From the NCBI GenBank assembly GCA_029881015.1, contig JAOUNK010000163.1:1-7463 (forward strand): 7,463 nucleotides of DNA, given 5' to 3'. Below the pieces are notes generated by a model that saw nothing but the letters and a program-made list of their open reading frames with translations, made no database searches and was not told the origin of the DNA. Shown piece after piece: positions 1-6,270 of the stretch. Made by a program: the position numbers and the translations under genes. The DNA comes from Gammaproteobacteria bacterium (lineage in GTDB: Bacteria > Pseudomonadota > Gammaproteobacteria > Steroidobacterales > Woeseiaceae). How positions within the stretch are numbered: the stretch's first letter is position 1; the number at the start of each line of letters is the position of its first letter.

Positions 1-453
1 GTCGGCGAACGCTTTGCACGCGCGGCTCACTACGCCGCCGAAAACAAGGTGCCGCTCGTGTCGTTTGCCGCCAGCGGTGGCGCACGTATGCAGGAAGCCC
101 TGTTTTCACTGCTGCAGATGGCCAAGACCTCGGCTGCACTTGCGCACCTGGGCGCTACGGGCGTTCCCTATGTGTCCGTCCTCACCGACCCGACGACGGG
201 CGGTGTATCCGCGAGCCTTGCGATGCTGGGGGATGTGAATATCGGCGAACCCGGTGCCCTGATCGGTTTCGCGGGCCCGCGCGTCATCGAACAGACCGTT
301 CGCGAGCGCCTCCCCGAGGGGTTTCAGCGCAGCGAGTTCCTGCTGGATCACGGCGCGATCGACATGATCATGGATCGTCGCAGGATGCGTGAAGAGATTG
401 CCGATCTGCTGGCAAAGTTCGCGCGCAAGCCCAATCCCGTGCGCGCTTCCTGA
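1..453 (+). CDS. accD: Acetyl-CoA carboxylase carboxyltransferase subunit beta (AccD), C-terminal part
   Basis: AccD is the beta subunit of the carboxyltransferase half of acetyl-CoA carboxylase. With AccA it moves the carboxyl group from biotinylated AccB to acetyl-CoA, giving malonyl-CoA for fatty acid synthesis in the cytoplasm. The window opens inside the gene: the reading frame is open from base 1 and gives 150 residues, about half of the roughly 300 usual for the family. The N-terminal zinc-ribbon part lies upstream and is not visible. Recognisable crotonase-fold motifs are SGGARMQEALFSLLQMAKTS, LTDPTTGGVSAS, and GEPGALIGFAGPRVIEQTVR followed by GFQRSEFL, all close to E. coli AccD. The C-terminal tail after the last helix is short (ends KPNPVRAS), lacking the Pro-rich extension of the E. 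coli protein. folC starts 7 nt after the stop, as in the conserved accD-folC order. Identification is very secure; only the true start is unknown. Confidence 0.96.
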   Translation, partial: VGERFARAAHYAAENKVPLVSFAASGGARMQEALFSLLQMAKTSAALAHLGATGVPYVSVLTDPTTGGVSASLAMLGDVNIGEPGALIGFAGPRVIEQTVRERLPEGFQRSEFLLDHGAIDMIMDRRRMREEIADLLAKFARKPNPVRAS

Positions 454-460
454 TTCAAAG

Positions 461-1699
461 ATGTTGCCTCCCGGCACGCCGCTGTCTGAATGGCTGACGT
501 GGCTCGAGACGCTGCATCCGGAGGAAATTGAGCTCGGGCTCGACAGAGTTCGCGAGGTCCTGGGACGCCTCGACCTGCGGCGTCCCGAGCACGTCTTCCT
601 CATCGCCGGGACCAACGGCAAAGGCTCCTGCGTCGCCATGACAGACGCGCTGTTACGCGCAGCGGAACTGCGTGTCGGCGTTTATACCTCGCCGCATATA
701 CTCGACTACAACGAACGTATCGTCGTAGATGGCCGTCCTGCGGGCGACGCAGCCATTGTCGCCGCCTTCGAGACGGTCGAAGCAGCACGTGATGGCGTGC
801 CGCTGACGTATTTCGAATTCGGCACGGTCGCAGCGCTCGTGCATTTCTCCACCACCGACCTCGATGCCTGGATACTCGAGGTGGGCATGGGTGGGCGCCT
901 CGACGCGACGAATGCGATCGAACCGACGGCGACGCTGATTACGACTGTCGCACTCGACCACTGCGCGTGGCTGGGAGACGATATCGAGACCATCGCCGCG
1001 GAGAAGGCCGGCATCATGCGCAGCGCCGTTCCTGTCGTGTTTGGCGGAAGTGATGTCCCCAGGGCAATTGTCGCCGCAGCGAAGCGGGTCGGCGCGCCGC
1101 TACTGATCCGCGGTCGCGATTATTCGACCGACGGAGTGCCGCAGCCCGGGCTCGCGGGCGAGTTCCAGGTGGGCAATGCGGCAGCCGTACTTGCAATGCT
1201 CGACGCCGCCGGTGTTACGGCGGCCACGGCTCCCGATCTCGTCGCGAAAGTCTTGCCGCAGGTTCGGCTCACCGGGCGCGGGCAACGGATCGAAAAGGAC
1301 GGCACGCATTGGCTGCTCGACGTTGCCCACAACCCGGCGGCCGCAGAGGCCCTGGCGCTTCTGCTTGCCGGCGAGCGGCCTGCCGGCGAAACGACGGCAA
1401 TCGTCGGCATGCTGGACGACAAGGACGTGGAGGGCGTCGTTACGCCGCTCGACAGGCACGTCGACCGCTGGATTGCCGTGACGGCCGACAGCCACCGGGC
1501 CTTGCCGGCTGCCGAACTCGCGCGCCGGCTGGCCAACGCCAGCAATCGACCCTGCCTCGTCGCCGATTCGGTCGAGGAGGCGCTCGAATCGGCGCGACGC
1601 GCTGCCGGGATTAATGACAGAATACTGGTCACGGGATCGTTCTACCTGGTTGGCCCCGTGCTCTCGCACCTTGCGCTATACTCGCGACCCGAATCATGA
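461..1699 (+). CDS. folC: Bifunctional dihydrofolate synthase / folylpolyglutamate synthase (FolC)
   Basis: FolC adds L-glutamate to dihydropteroate to make dihydrofolate and extends the polyglutamate tail of folates, using ATP, in the cytoplasm. The 412-residue product is close to the 422 of E. coli FolC and has the Mur-ligase fold. Visible motifs are the P-loop GTNGKGS (residues 50-56), YTSPH (75-79), TYFEFGT (116-122), the Mg-binding region EVGMGGRLDATN (140-151), ALDH (164-167), the EKAGI lysine around 182 that is carbamylated in the family, and the C-terminal DVAHNP (287-292). I chose the ATG at 461 because homology starts immediately (PLSEWLTWLE matches the family N-terminus) and it sits just after the accD stop. 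The in-frame ATG at 389 would add 24 unrelated residues inside accD. No clear Shine-Dalgarno sequence precedes 461, so coupling to accD translation is likely. The TGA stop overlaps the next start (ATGA). Confidence 0.96.
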   Translation: MLPPGTPLSEWLTWLETLHPEEIELGLDRVREVLGRLDLRRPEHVFLIAGTNGKGSCVAMTDALLRAAELRVGVYTSPHILDYNERIVVDGRPAGDAAIVAAFETVEAARDGVPLTYFEFGTVAALVHFSTTDLDAWILEVGMGGRLDATNAIEPTATLITTVALDHCAWLGDDIETIAAEKAGIMRSAVPVVFGGSDVPRAIVAAAKRVGAPLLIRGRDYSTDGVPQPGLAGEFQVGNAAAVLAMLDAAGVTAATAPDLVAKVLPQVRLTGRGQRIEKDGTHWLLDVAHNPAAAEALALLLAGERPAGETTAIVGMLDDKDVEGVVTPLDRHVDRWIAVTADSHRALPAAELARRLANASNRPCLVADSVEEALESARRAAGINDRILVTGSFYLVGPVLSHLALYSRPES

Positions 1700-2277
1700 T
1701 GGAACGTGCTTTGAAAGAACGAATTATCGGCGCCGTGGTACTTGTCGTGTTCGCGGTGCTTGTGGTCCCCATTTTCCTGGACGGCCCGCCCGGTGACCAA
1801 GAAATCGTCACGGAACGCGTGTTGTTGCCAGGCCAGGACAACCAGAAAACCCAGACTGTCGTACTGGACAGGGATCGCGATGAACCGGTCCCGAGCGCCA
1901 GCGCACAGCCGCAGCCTGAGCCCGCGACCCGAGAGCCGGAGCGCGATGCGCCAGAGCCGGCCGCAGTCCAGCAGCGGGAGCCGGAGAAAGCCCCAGAGAC
2001 CCCGGCGCCAACACCGGCGCTCACCCAGCCCGCTGCCTCGACGACCGGTATGTGGGCCGTGCAGCTCGGCAGCTTTTCGAACAAGGACAATGCCGAGAAA
2101 CTTGCCGCGGATTTACGCAAGCAGGGCTACGCCGCATTCCTGAGCCAACTCTCGACCGACACGGGCCAGTTGCACCGTGTGCGTATCGGGCCGCAGAAGG
2201 ACCGCGCCAGTGCCGAGGCCATGGCCGGTCGCCTGGCGAAAGTCGGTCACAAGGGACAGGTTGTGCCGCACCCATGA
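1696..2277 (+). CDS. dedD: DedD-like SPOR domain protein, inner-membrane anchored
   Basis: This is probably the DedD-type cell-division protein, which is tethered in the inner membrane and binds denuded septal peptidoglycan through its SPOR domain. The 193-residue product has three parts. A short basic start (MMERALKERI) leads into one transmembrane helix at about residues 10-28 ending VPIFLDGPP, the usual DedD pattern. Then comes a low-complexity linker at about 55-115, rich in Pro, Glu, Ala and Arg with repeated EP dipeptides. Last is a C-terminal SPOR domain at about 119-190, beginning MWAVQLGSFSNKDNAEKL and including YAAFLSQL and HRVRIGPQKD. The position between folC and cvpA-purF is where dedD lies in E. 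coli, which supports the name more than sequence does, since SPOR proteins are diverse. The start overlaps the folC stop as ATGA, so translation is probably coupled. A second Met follows directly at 1699 and could serve instead. Confidence 0.85.
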   Translation: MMERALKERIIGAVVLVVFAVLVVPIFLDGPPGDQEIVTERVLLPGQDNQKTQTVVLDRDRDEPVPSASAQPQPEPATREPERDAPEPAAVQQREPEKAPETPAPTPALTQPAASTTGMWAVQLGSFSNKDNAEKLAADLRKQGYAAFLSQLSTDTGQLHRVRIGPQKDRASAEAMAGRLAKVGHKGQVVPHP

Positions 2278-2331
2278 TATTATCCGCTTCCGTTCCGGCC
2301 CCTGACCGACAGACCTGAGACGACATCTCCG

Positions 2332-2862
2332 ATGCCGATCATAGACATCCTCATTGCCGTTGCTGTTGCAATCTCCGTTGTCGTCGGGATCTTCCGGGGC
2401 TTTGTCAAGGAAGCGATTTCCATGGCCGCGCTGCTGTTCGCCATCTGGGCGGCGCTGTACTTCGGACCGTCGGTTGGCGACGTGTCGGAAAACTGGTTCA
2501 GCTCCGAAGAGTTACAGATGTGGTTCGGGCGAGTCCTCGTCTTTGCCGTTGTCCTCGCGATCGGCGGCCTGCTCGGCTGGGGAATTTCGAAGCTCGTACG
2601 CCTTTCGGTACTGAGCGGAATGGACCGTTTCCTGGGCTCATTGTTCGGTGCCGTTCGTGGCATCTTGCTGGTAGCCGTATTTATTATCGGCGGACAGTTT
2701 GCCGGCTTCGACAATGACGAATGGTGGCTGAACTCGCGAATCGTCCCGCATCTCGAAGTGGTTGCCGAGTGGATTAAGGTCATGGCCCCGCAGGGCCTGG
2801 AATTGATAACACCTGACGACGCAGTGAAATCGCTGCCGTCCGATGGACCGATTGAGCTCTGA
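2332..2862 (+). CDS. cvpA: CvpA family inner-membrane protein (colicin V production protein)
   Basis: CvpA is a small polytopic inner-membrane protein, named for its need in colicin V production and linked more recently to envelope stress; its molecular role is not settled. The 176-residue product has four hydrophobic segments at about 4-20, 29-46, 66-86 and 104-123. It carries the two family signatures: RGFVKE (22-27) after the first helix and DRFLGSLFGAVRG (98-110) before the fourth. E. coli CvpA is 162 residues; the extra length here is a soluble C-terminal tail ending PSDGPIEL. It follows dedD by 54 nt, the largest gap in the window, and precedes purF by 15 nt, the classical cvpA-purF arrangement. 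In E. coli this pair is repressed by PurR from an operator upstream of cvpA. I looked for a comparable palindrome in 2278-2331 and did not see one. Confidence 0.94.
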   Translation: MPIIDILIAVAVAISVVVGIFRGFVKEAISMAALLFAIWAALYFGPSVGDVSENWFSSEELQMWFGRVLVFAVVLAIGGLLGWGISKLVRLSVLSGMDRFLGSLFGAVRGILLVAVFIIGGQFAGFDNDEWWLNSRIVPHLEVVAEWIKVMAPQGLELITPDDAVKSLPSDGPIEL

Positions 2863-2870
2863 GAGAGAAG
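2861..2870 (+). promoter_or_regulatory. Ribosome binding site of purF
   Basis: A purine run, GAGAGAGAAG, overlaps the last base pair of the cvpA stop codon and ends 7 nt before the purF ATG. It is not a perfect AGGAGG, but it is the only purine-rich stretch at the right distance and supports the 2878 start, which homology also demands because the catalytic Cys must be residue 2. Confidence 0.5.
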
Positions 2871-2877
2871 CTTATCT

Positions 2878-4389
2878 ATGTGTGGCGTCGTAGGAATCGT
2901 AAGTACGCAACCGGTTAACCAGGCCTTGTACAACGCCTTGACGGTATTGCAGCACCGGGGCCAGGATGCGGCGGGAATCGTGACCTGGAGCGAAGAACAC
3001 GGCCTCAAGCAGCGCAAGGGCAACGGCCTCGTGCGGGACGTATTCCGGAGTCGCCACATGATGAGCCTCAAGGGTCACGTTGGTATCGGTCACGTGCGCT
3101 ACCCAACGGCAGGCGGCGCCAGGTCCGCCGAAGCGCAGCCCTTCTACGTGAACTCGCCCTACGGGATTTGCCTCGCCCACAACGGCAACCTGACCAACTA
3201 CGACGAACTCGCCGAGTTGCTGATCTGTGAGGATCGCCGCCACCTGGCAACGAACTCGGATTCGGAGGTCCTGCTCAACGTGTTTGCTCACGAGTTGCAG
3301 ATTCGCGTCAACGGCAAGCCCACCGTGGAGAACATTTTCGACACCGTGGAGGCTGTGCATCGTCGCTGCAGTGGCGGTTACGCCATCGTCGCAATGATTA
3401 TCGGCTTTGGCATCGTGGCCTTTCGGGATCCGAACGGCATTCGGCCGCTGGTGCTCGGTGAACGCGACAACGACGGGCACAAGGATTACATGGTGGCTTC
3501 GGAGAGCGTGGCGCTCGACGCCTTGCAGTTCGAACGGGTTCGCGACCTGCGGCCCGGCGAGTGCCTTTATATTCAGAACGATGGCGTGCTGAACGCCCGC
3601 AGTTTCCCGGGAGAGGTCAGGCACACGCCCTGCATCTTCGAGTACGTGTACTTCGCCCGGCCCGACTCGATCCTGGACAACCTGTCCGTGTACAAGACAC
3701 GCTTGCGTATGGGTGAGCAGCTTGCCGGCAAGATCGTGCGCGATTTCCCCGATCACGACATCGACGTCGTCATCCCGATCCCGGACACCTCCAGTACCTC
3801 GGCCCTGCAGGTGGCCTATCACCTGGGCGTCAAATACCGTGAAGGCTTTATCAAGAACCGCTATATCGGGCGGACTTTCATCATGCCGGGGCAGGCCGAG
3901 CGCATGCAGTCCGTGCGCCGCAAGCTGAATGCGATCGACCTCGAATTCCGTGGCAAGAACGTGTTGCTGGTGGACGACTCGATCGTGCGCGGCACGACCT
4001 CGCAGCAGATCATCAAGCTCGCGCGGGAGGCCGGGGCCAAGAAGGTCTATTTCGCCTCTGCCGCACCGCCGGTGCGTTACCCGAACGTCTACGGTATCGA
4101 CATGCCGGCCGCGTCAGAGCTGATTGCGAACGGTCGAACCGTCGAGGAGATCGAGAAGATCATCGGCGCCGATCGCCTGATCTACCAGGATCTGCACGGG
4201 CTGGTCCGCGCCGTGCGCCACGGCAATTCGGCAATTACGGAGTTCGATACGTCCTGCTTCTCGGGCGAGTACGTGACCGGCGAAGTGACGCCCGAGTATC
4301 TTGACGAACTCGAAGCGCGCCGTAATGACGCGGCGAAACAGGCTCGCGCAAAGAGCTCCTCGTCGGGCGCGAAGGTTGTCTCGCTGTAG
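2878..4389 (+). CDS. purF: Amidophosphoribosyltransferase (PurF)
   Basis: PurF catalyses the committed step of purine synthesis: PRPP plus glutamine gives 5-phosphoribosylamine, glutamate and pyrophosphate. The 503-residue product matches the 505 of E. coli PurF. The N-terminal Ntn glutaminase domain starts MCGVVGIV, with nucleophile Cys2 exposed by Met removal and no long propeptide. It continues with LQHRGQDAAGI (24-34), GHVRYPTAG with Arg74, HNGN (101-104), and the Asp-Ser-Asp-Ser-Glu region near residues 126-130. The phosphoribosyltransferase domain shows DVVIPIPDTSS, KNRYIGRTFI, SVRRKLN and the PRPP loop VLLVDDSIVRGTTS (362-375). The short-start form and the close match suggest the E. 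coli type without an Fe-S cluster, rather than the Bacillus type. The gene ends the conserved accD-to-purF block. Only 46 nt separate it from the kinase gene downstream. Confidence 0.98.
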   Translation: MCGVVGIVSTQPVNQALYNALTVLQHRGQDAAGIVTWSEEHGLKQRKGNGLVRDVFRSRHMMSLKGHVGIGHVRYPTAGGARSAEAQPFYVNSPYGICLAHNGNLTNYDELAELLICEDRRHLATNSDSEVLLNVFAHELQIRVNGKPTVENIFDTVEAVHRRCSGGYAIVAMIIGFGIVAFRDPNGIRPLVLGERDNDGHKDYMVASESVALDALQFERVRDLRPGECLYIQNDGVLNARSFPGEVRHTPCIFEYVYFARPDSILDNLSVYKTRLRMGEQLAGKIVRDFPDHDIDVVIPIPDTSSTSALQVAYHLGVKYREGFIKNRYIGRTFIMPGQAERMQSVRRKLNAIDLEFRGKNVLLVDDSIVRGTTSQQIIKLAREAGAKKVYFASAAPPVRYPNVYGIDMPAASELIANGRTVEEIEKIIGADRLIYQDLHGLVRAVRHGNSAITEFDTSCFSGEYVTGEVTPEYLDELEARRNDAAKQARAKSSSSGAKVVSL

Positions 4390-4397
4390 CATGCACT

Positions 4398-4424
4398 TGT
4401 AGGAGCGCGTCCGCGCGCGCGACA
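4398..4424 (+). repeat. REP-like palindromic element
   Basis: The spacer after purF contains TGTAGGAGC, then a GC-only imperfect hairpin, then GCGACA. One possible stem is GCGCG at 4405-4409 with CGCGC at 4414-4418, loop TCCG; other registers are possible because of the alternating GC run. A GTAG or GTGG tetranucleotide followed by GAGC and a small palindrome ending in GCGA is the form of REP elements known in Pseudomonas and Xanthomonadaceae, which are spread by RAYT (TnpA-REP) transposases. No T-run follows, so it is not a simple Rho-independent terminator. It ends 11 nt before the kinase start codon. Only one copy is in this window, so repeat status rests on resemblance alone. Confidence 0.5.
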
Positions 4425-4435
4425 ATCGAAATCCT

Positions 4436-5641
4436 ATGAGTATCAAGGTCATGATCATCGATGAGCAGGCGGATTTTCGCAGCCTGCTCATGCACCACGT
4501 CACCACGCACTGGCCCGACGCGATCATCTCGGCCTACGATCCGACGGCGGCCGGGCACCTGCCGGACGAATTCTCGGGGGCCGGTAACGACCTGGTCCTT
4601 CTCGGGAGCCGCCACGGCGATCGCGATGGCGTCGAGGTGCTGCGGCGTTTCCTGAAGCGCGAGAACTTCCCACCCGTGGTCTACTTCGGGACCGAGGATG
4701 ACGAGAAGGAGGCGCACGATCTGCGGCCGGACGCTCACTTCATTCGCGGTCACATCAGTCATGACTCGCTGATCGTCGGGCTGAGCGACGTACTCCTGTC
4801 GCGGCAGCGCGTTGCGTCGACGTCATCGCTCTTCCTCGGCGACATGCGTACCGGCATACACCCGCTGATCAAGGGTTATCGATTCATGCGCAAGCTGGGC
4901 TCAACCGAACACTCGGGTGTGTATCTTGCGGAACGTGAGTCGACACATCTGCAGGTTGTACTCAAGGTGCTACGCCAGATGCCGGGTACCGACGAAACGA
5001 TCGGCGCATTCGATCGCTTCCTGCAGGAGTACGAGACCATCGCGGCGATGGACCACCCGAATATCGTACGCATTTACGATCTAGGCGTAGGGGACGATCA
5101 TGCGCATATTGCGATGGAGTACCTGGCCGGAGGTGACCTGCGCCGCAGGATCGAAAAGGGCATCCCGGAACGGGCGGCAGTGCAATACCTGCGACAGATC
5201 GCGAGCGCGTTGTCTGCGGTGCATGCAAAGGGTGTTCTGCACCGTGACCTTAAGCCCGGCAACATCATGTTGCGCAAGGACGGATCGATTGCTCTCATCG
5301 ATTTCGGTCTCGCGAAAAGTGCGAAGCTCGAGAGCGAGATTACCGACAAGGGGGAGATTTTCGGCACGCCGTACTACATGAGTCCCGAGCAGGGTCACGG
5401 CAACGCGGTCGATGAGCGCAGCGACATCTACAGCCTCGGTGTGATTTTTTTTGAAATGCTCACGGGTACGAAGCCGTTCAAGGCGGATACGGCGATGGGC
5501 ATCATCTACCTGCACGGCAATGCCCCCATACCGTTGCTGCCGACCCGGTTTGCGAAGTACCAGGCGCTGTTGAACATGATGCTGGCGAAGTCGCCGGATG
5601 ACCGGCTGCAGTCGGCGACGGAGATCGAAGAATGGCTGTAG
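4436..5641 (+). CDS. Receiver-like domain fused to Hanks-type Ser/Thr protein kinase
   Basis: A 401-residue soluble protein; no transmembrane segment or signal peptide is visible. Residues 1-125 resemble a response-regulator receiver: KVMIIDE with acidic Asp9-Glu10, NDLVLLG at 51-57, DGVEVLRRF at 64-72, PPVVYFGT at 79-86. In this alignment the phospho-accepting Asp is Gly57, and the switch Thr and conserved Lys appear replaced (Gly85, Arg104). Residues 148-401 are a bacterial PknB-like kinase: degenerate Gly loop from LGSTEHSGVYLAE (154-166), VLK Lys177, helix-C Glu198, HRDLKPGN (269-276), DFG (289-291), GTPYYMSPEQ (310-319), DIYSLGV (330-336). All catalytic residues are present, so an active kinase is likely. 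Substrate is unknown. There are no PASTA or other extracellular sensor repeats. It starts 46 nt after purF, with no good Shine-Dalgarno sequence and a REP-like palindrome just upstream, and overlaps miaE by 10 nt. An ATG at 4451 exists, but using it would delete the first receiver strand. Confidence 0.9.
   Translation: MSIKVMIIDEQADFRSLLMHHVTTHWPDAIISAYDPTAAGHLPDEFSGAGNDLVLLGSRHGDRDGVEVLRRFLKRENFPPVVYFGTEDDEKEAHDLRPDAHFIRGHISHDSLIVGLSDVLLSRQRVASTSSLFLGDMRTGIHPLIKGYRFMRKLGSTEHSGVYLAERESTHLQVVLKVLRQMPGTDETIGAFDRFLQEYETIAAMDHPNIVRIYDLGVGDDHAHIAMEYLAGGDLRRRIEKGIPERAAVQYLRQIASALSAVHAKGVLHRDLKPGNIMLRKDGSIALIDFGLAKSAKLESEITDKGEIFGTPYYMSPEQGHGNAVDERSDIYSLGVIFFEMLTGTKPFKADTAMGIIYLHGNAPIPLLPTRFAKYQALLNMMLAKSPDDRLQSATEIEEWL
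5445..5452 (+). repeat. Eight-T homopolymer inside the kinase coding region
   Basis: The codons ATT TTT TTT (Ile337-Phe-Phe339, in the helix after DIYSLGV) form a run of eight T in an otherwise GC-rich gene. One extra T would create TGA at once. Loss of one T would shift into a frame that stops at 5571-5573, before the miaE start. The run is seen directly; any role in slippage is inference. Confidence 0.6.
5620..5623 (+). promoter_or_regulatory. Ribosome binding site of miaE inside the kinase gene
   Basis: GGAG within the last kinase codons lies 8 nt before the ATG at 5632, a good spacing. It supports that miaE start and means miaE translation begins inside the kinase reading frame, in a different phase. 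Confidence 0.6.
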
Positions 5642-6258
5642 ACGCGCAGGTACCGGCGGCGATTGCGGAATTCCTGGATGCGCCGACGCCGGACGCGTGG
5701 CTCGATGTCGCGACCGGGCGCGTGCCGGAGATGCTGCTCGATCATGCCAATTGTGAACTCAAGGCGGCGTCGACGGCCCTGGGATTCCTGTACCGCTACC
5801 CGGCACGAATCGCGTTAGCGCAACGCATGTCGCGACTCGCCCGCGAAGAATTGCGGCACTTCGAGCAGGTGCGCTCGATCATGGACGATCTCGAGATTCC
5901 CTTCGAGCGGCTGTCCGCGTCGCGCTATGCCGGCGGTTTGCGCGAGGCCGTGCGCCCTGAAGAGCCCTACAGGCTGCTGGACTTGCTGCTGATTGGTGCG
6001 CTGATCGAGGCGCGATCCTGCGAGCGGTTCGCAAAAATCGCACCGCGATTGCCGGAGAAGCTCGGACGATTCTATAGTGGCTTGCTGGCGTCAGAAGCCA
6101 GGCACTTTGGACATTACATTGCGTTTGCGAAGTCGGAATGCGGCGTGGGCGCGGCGGAAATCGATGCGCGTCTCGGTGAACTCAAGCAACTGGAAGCCAG
6201 GCTCGTGACCGAGCCCGACAGCGAGTTCCGCTTTCACTCCGGGCCGCCATCGGCATAG
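5632..6258 (+). CDS. miaE: tRNA-(ms2io6A)-hydroxylase (MiaE)
   Basis: MiaE is a non-haem diiron monooxygenase that uses O2 to hydroxylate the isopentenyl side chain of ms2i6A at position 37 of tRNAs reading U-starting codons, after MiaA and MiaB have acted. The 208-residue product is helical and carries the full ferritin-like ligand set: Glu42 (ANCELKAAS), Glu73 and His76 (EELRHFEQV), Glu126 (ALIEARSCERF), and Glu155 and His158 (SEARHFGHY). The length resembles Pseudomonas-type MiaE rather than the longer Salmonella enzyme. The ATG at 5632 overlaps the kinase stop by 10 nt and has GGAG 8 nt upstream, so the two are probably co-translated. In Salmonella, miaE mutants fail to grow on some dicarboxylic acids, so the modification is tied to aerobic metabolism there. 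The gene ends 12 nt from the convergent lpxH, with no hairpin terminator visible between them. Confidence 0.92.
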   Translation: MAVDAQVPAAIAEFLDAPTPDAWLDVATGRVPEMLLDHANCELKAASTALGFLYRYPARIALAQRMSRLAREELRHFEQVRSIMDDLEIPFERLSASRYAGGLREAVRPEEPYRLLDLLLIGALIEARSCERFAKIAPRLPEKLGRFYSGLLASEARHFGHYIAFAKSECGVGAAEIDARLGELKQLEARLVTEPDSEFRFHSGPPSA

Positions 6259-6270
6259 GTGCCAGTCTCC

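Noticed and set aside
389..460. Upstream ATG that would lengthen FolC by 24 residues
   Set aside because: The added residues overlap the accD end in another frame and do not resemble FolC; family homology begins right after the ATG at 461.
1858..2040. Low-complexity Pro-Glu-Ala stretch as a special repeat
   Set aside because: Such linkers between the membrane anchor and the SPOR domain are normal for DedD-like proteins, and no regular DNA repeat unit is seen.
2278..2331. Possible internal promoter or PurR operator before cvpA
   Set aside because: TATTAT at 2278-2283 resembles a -10 box, but the nearest TTG-type -35 candidate (TTGTGC, 2261-2266) is only 11 nt away, and no palindrome like the E. 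coli PurR operator is present.
2872..3822. A 316-codon open frame on the minus strand across purF
   Set aside because: It mirrors purF, whose motifs and length are unmistakable; long antisense frames are expected in GC-rich coding DNA and this one shows no recognisable domain.
4398..4435. Rho-independent terminator after purF
   Set aside because: The GC palindrome is not followed by a T-run; the following bases are ACAATCGAAATCCT.
4451..4453. Alternative kinase start at an internal ATG preceded by AAGG
   Set aside because: The AAGG is only 2 nt from the ATG, too close to act as a ribosome site, and this start would remove the first strand of the receiver-like domain.
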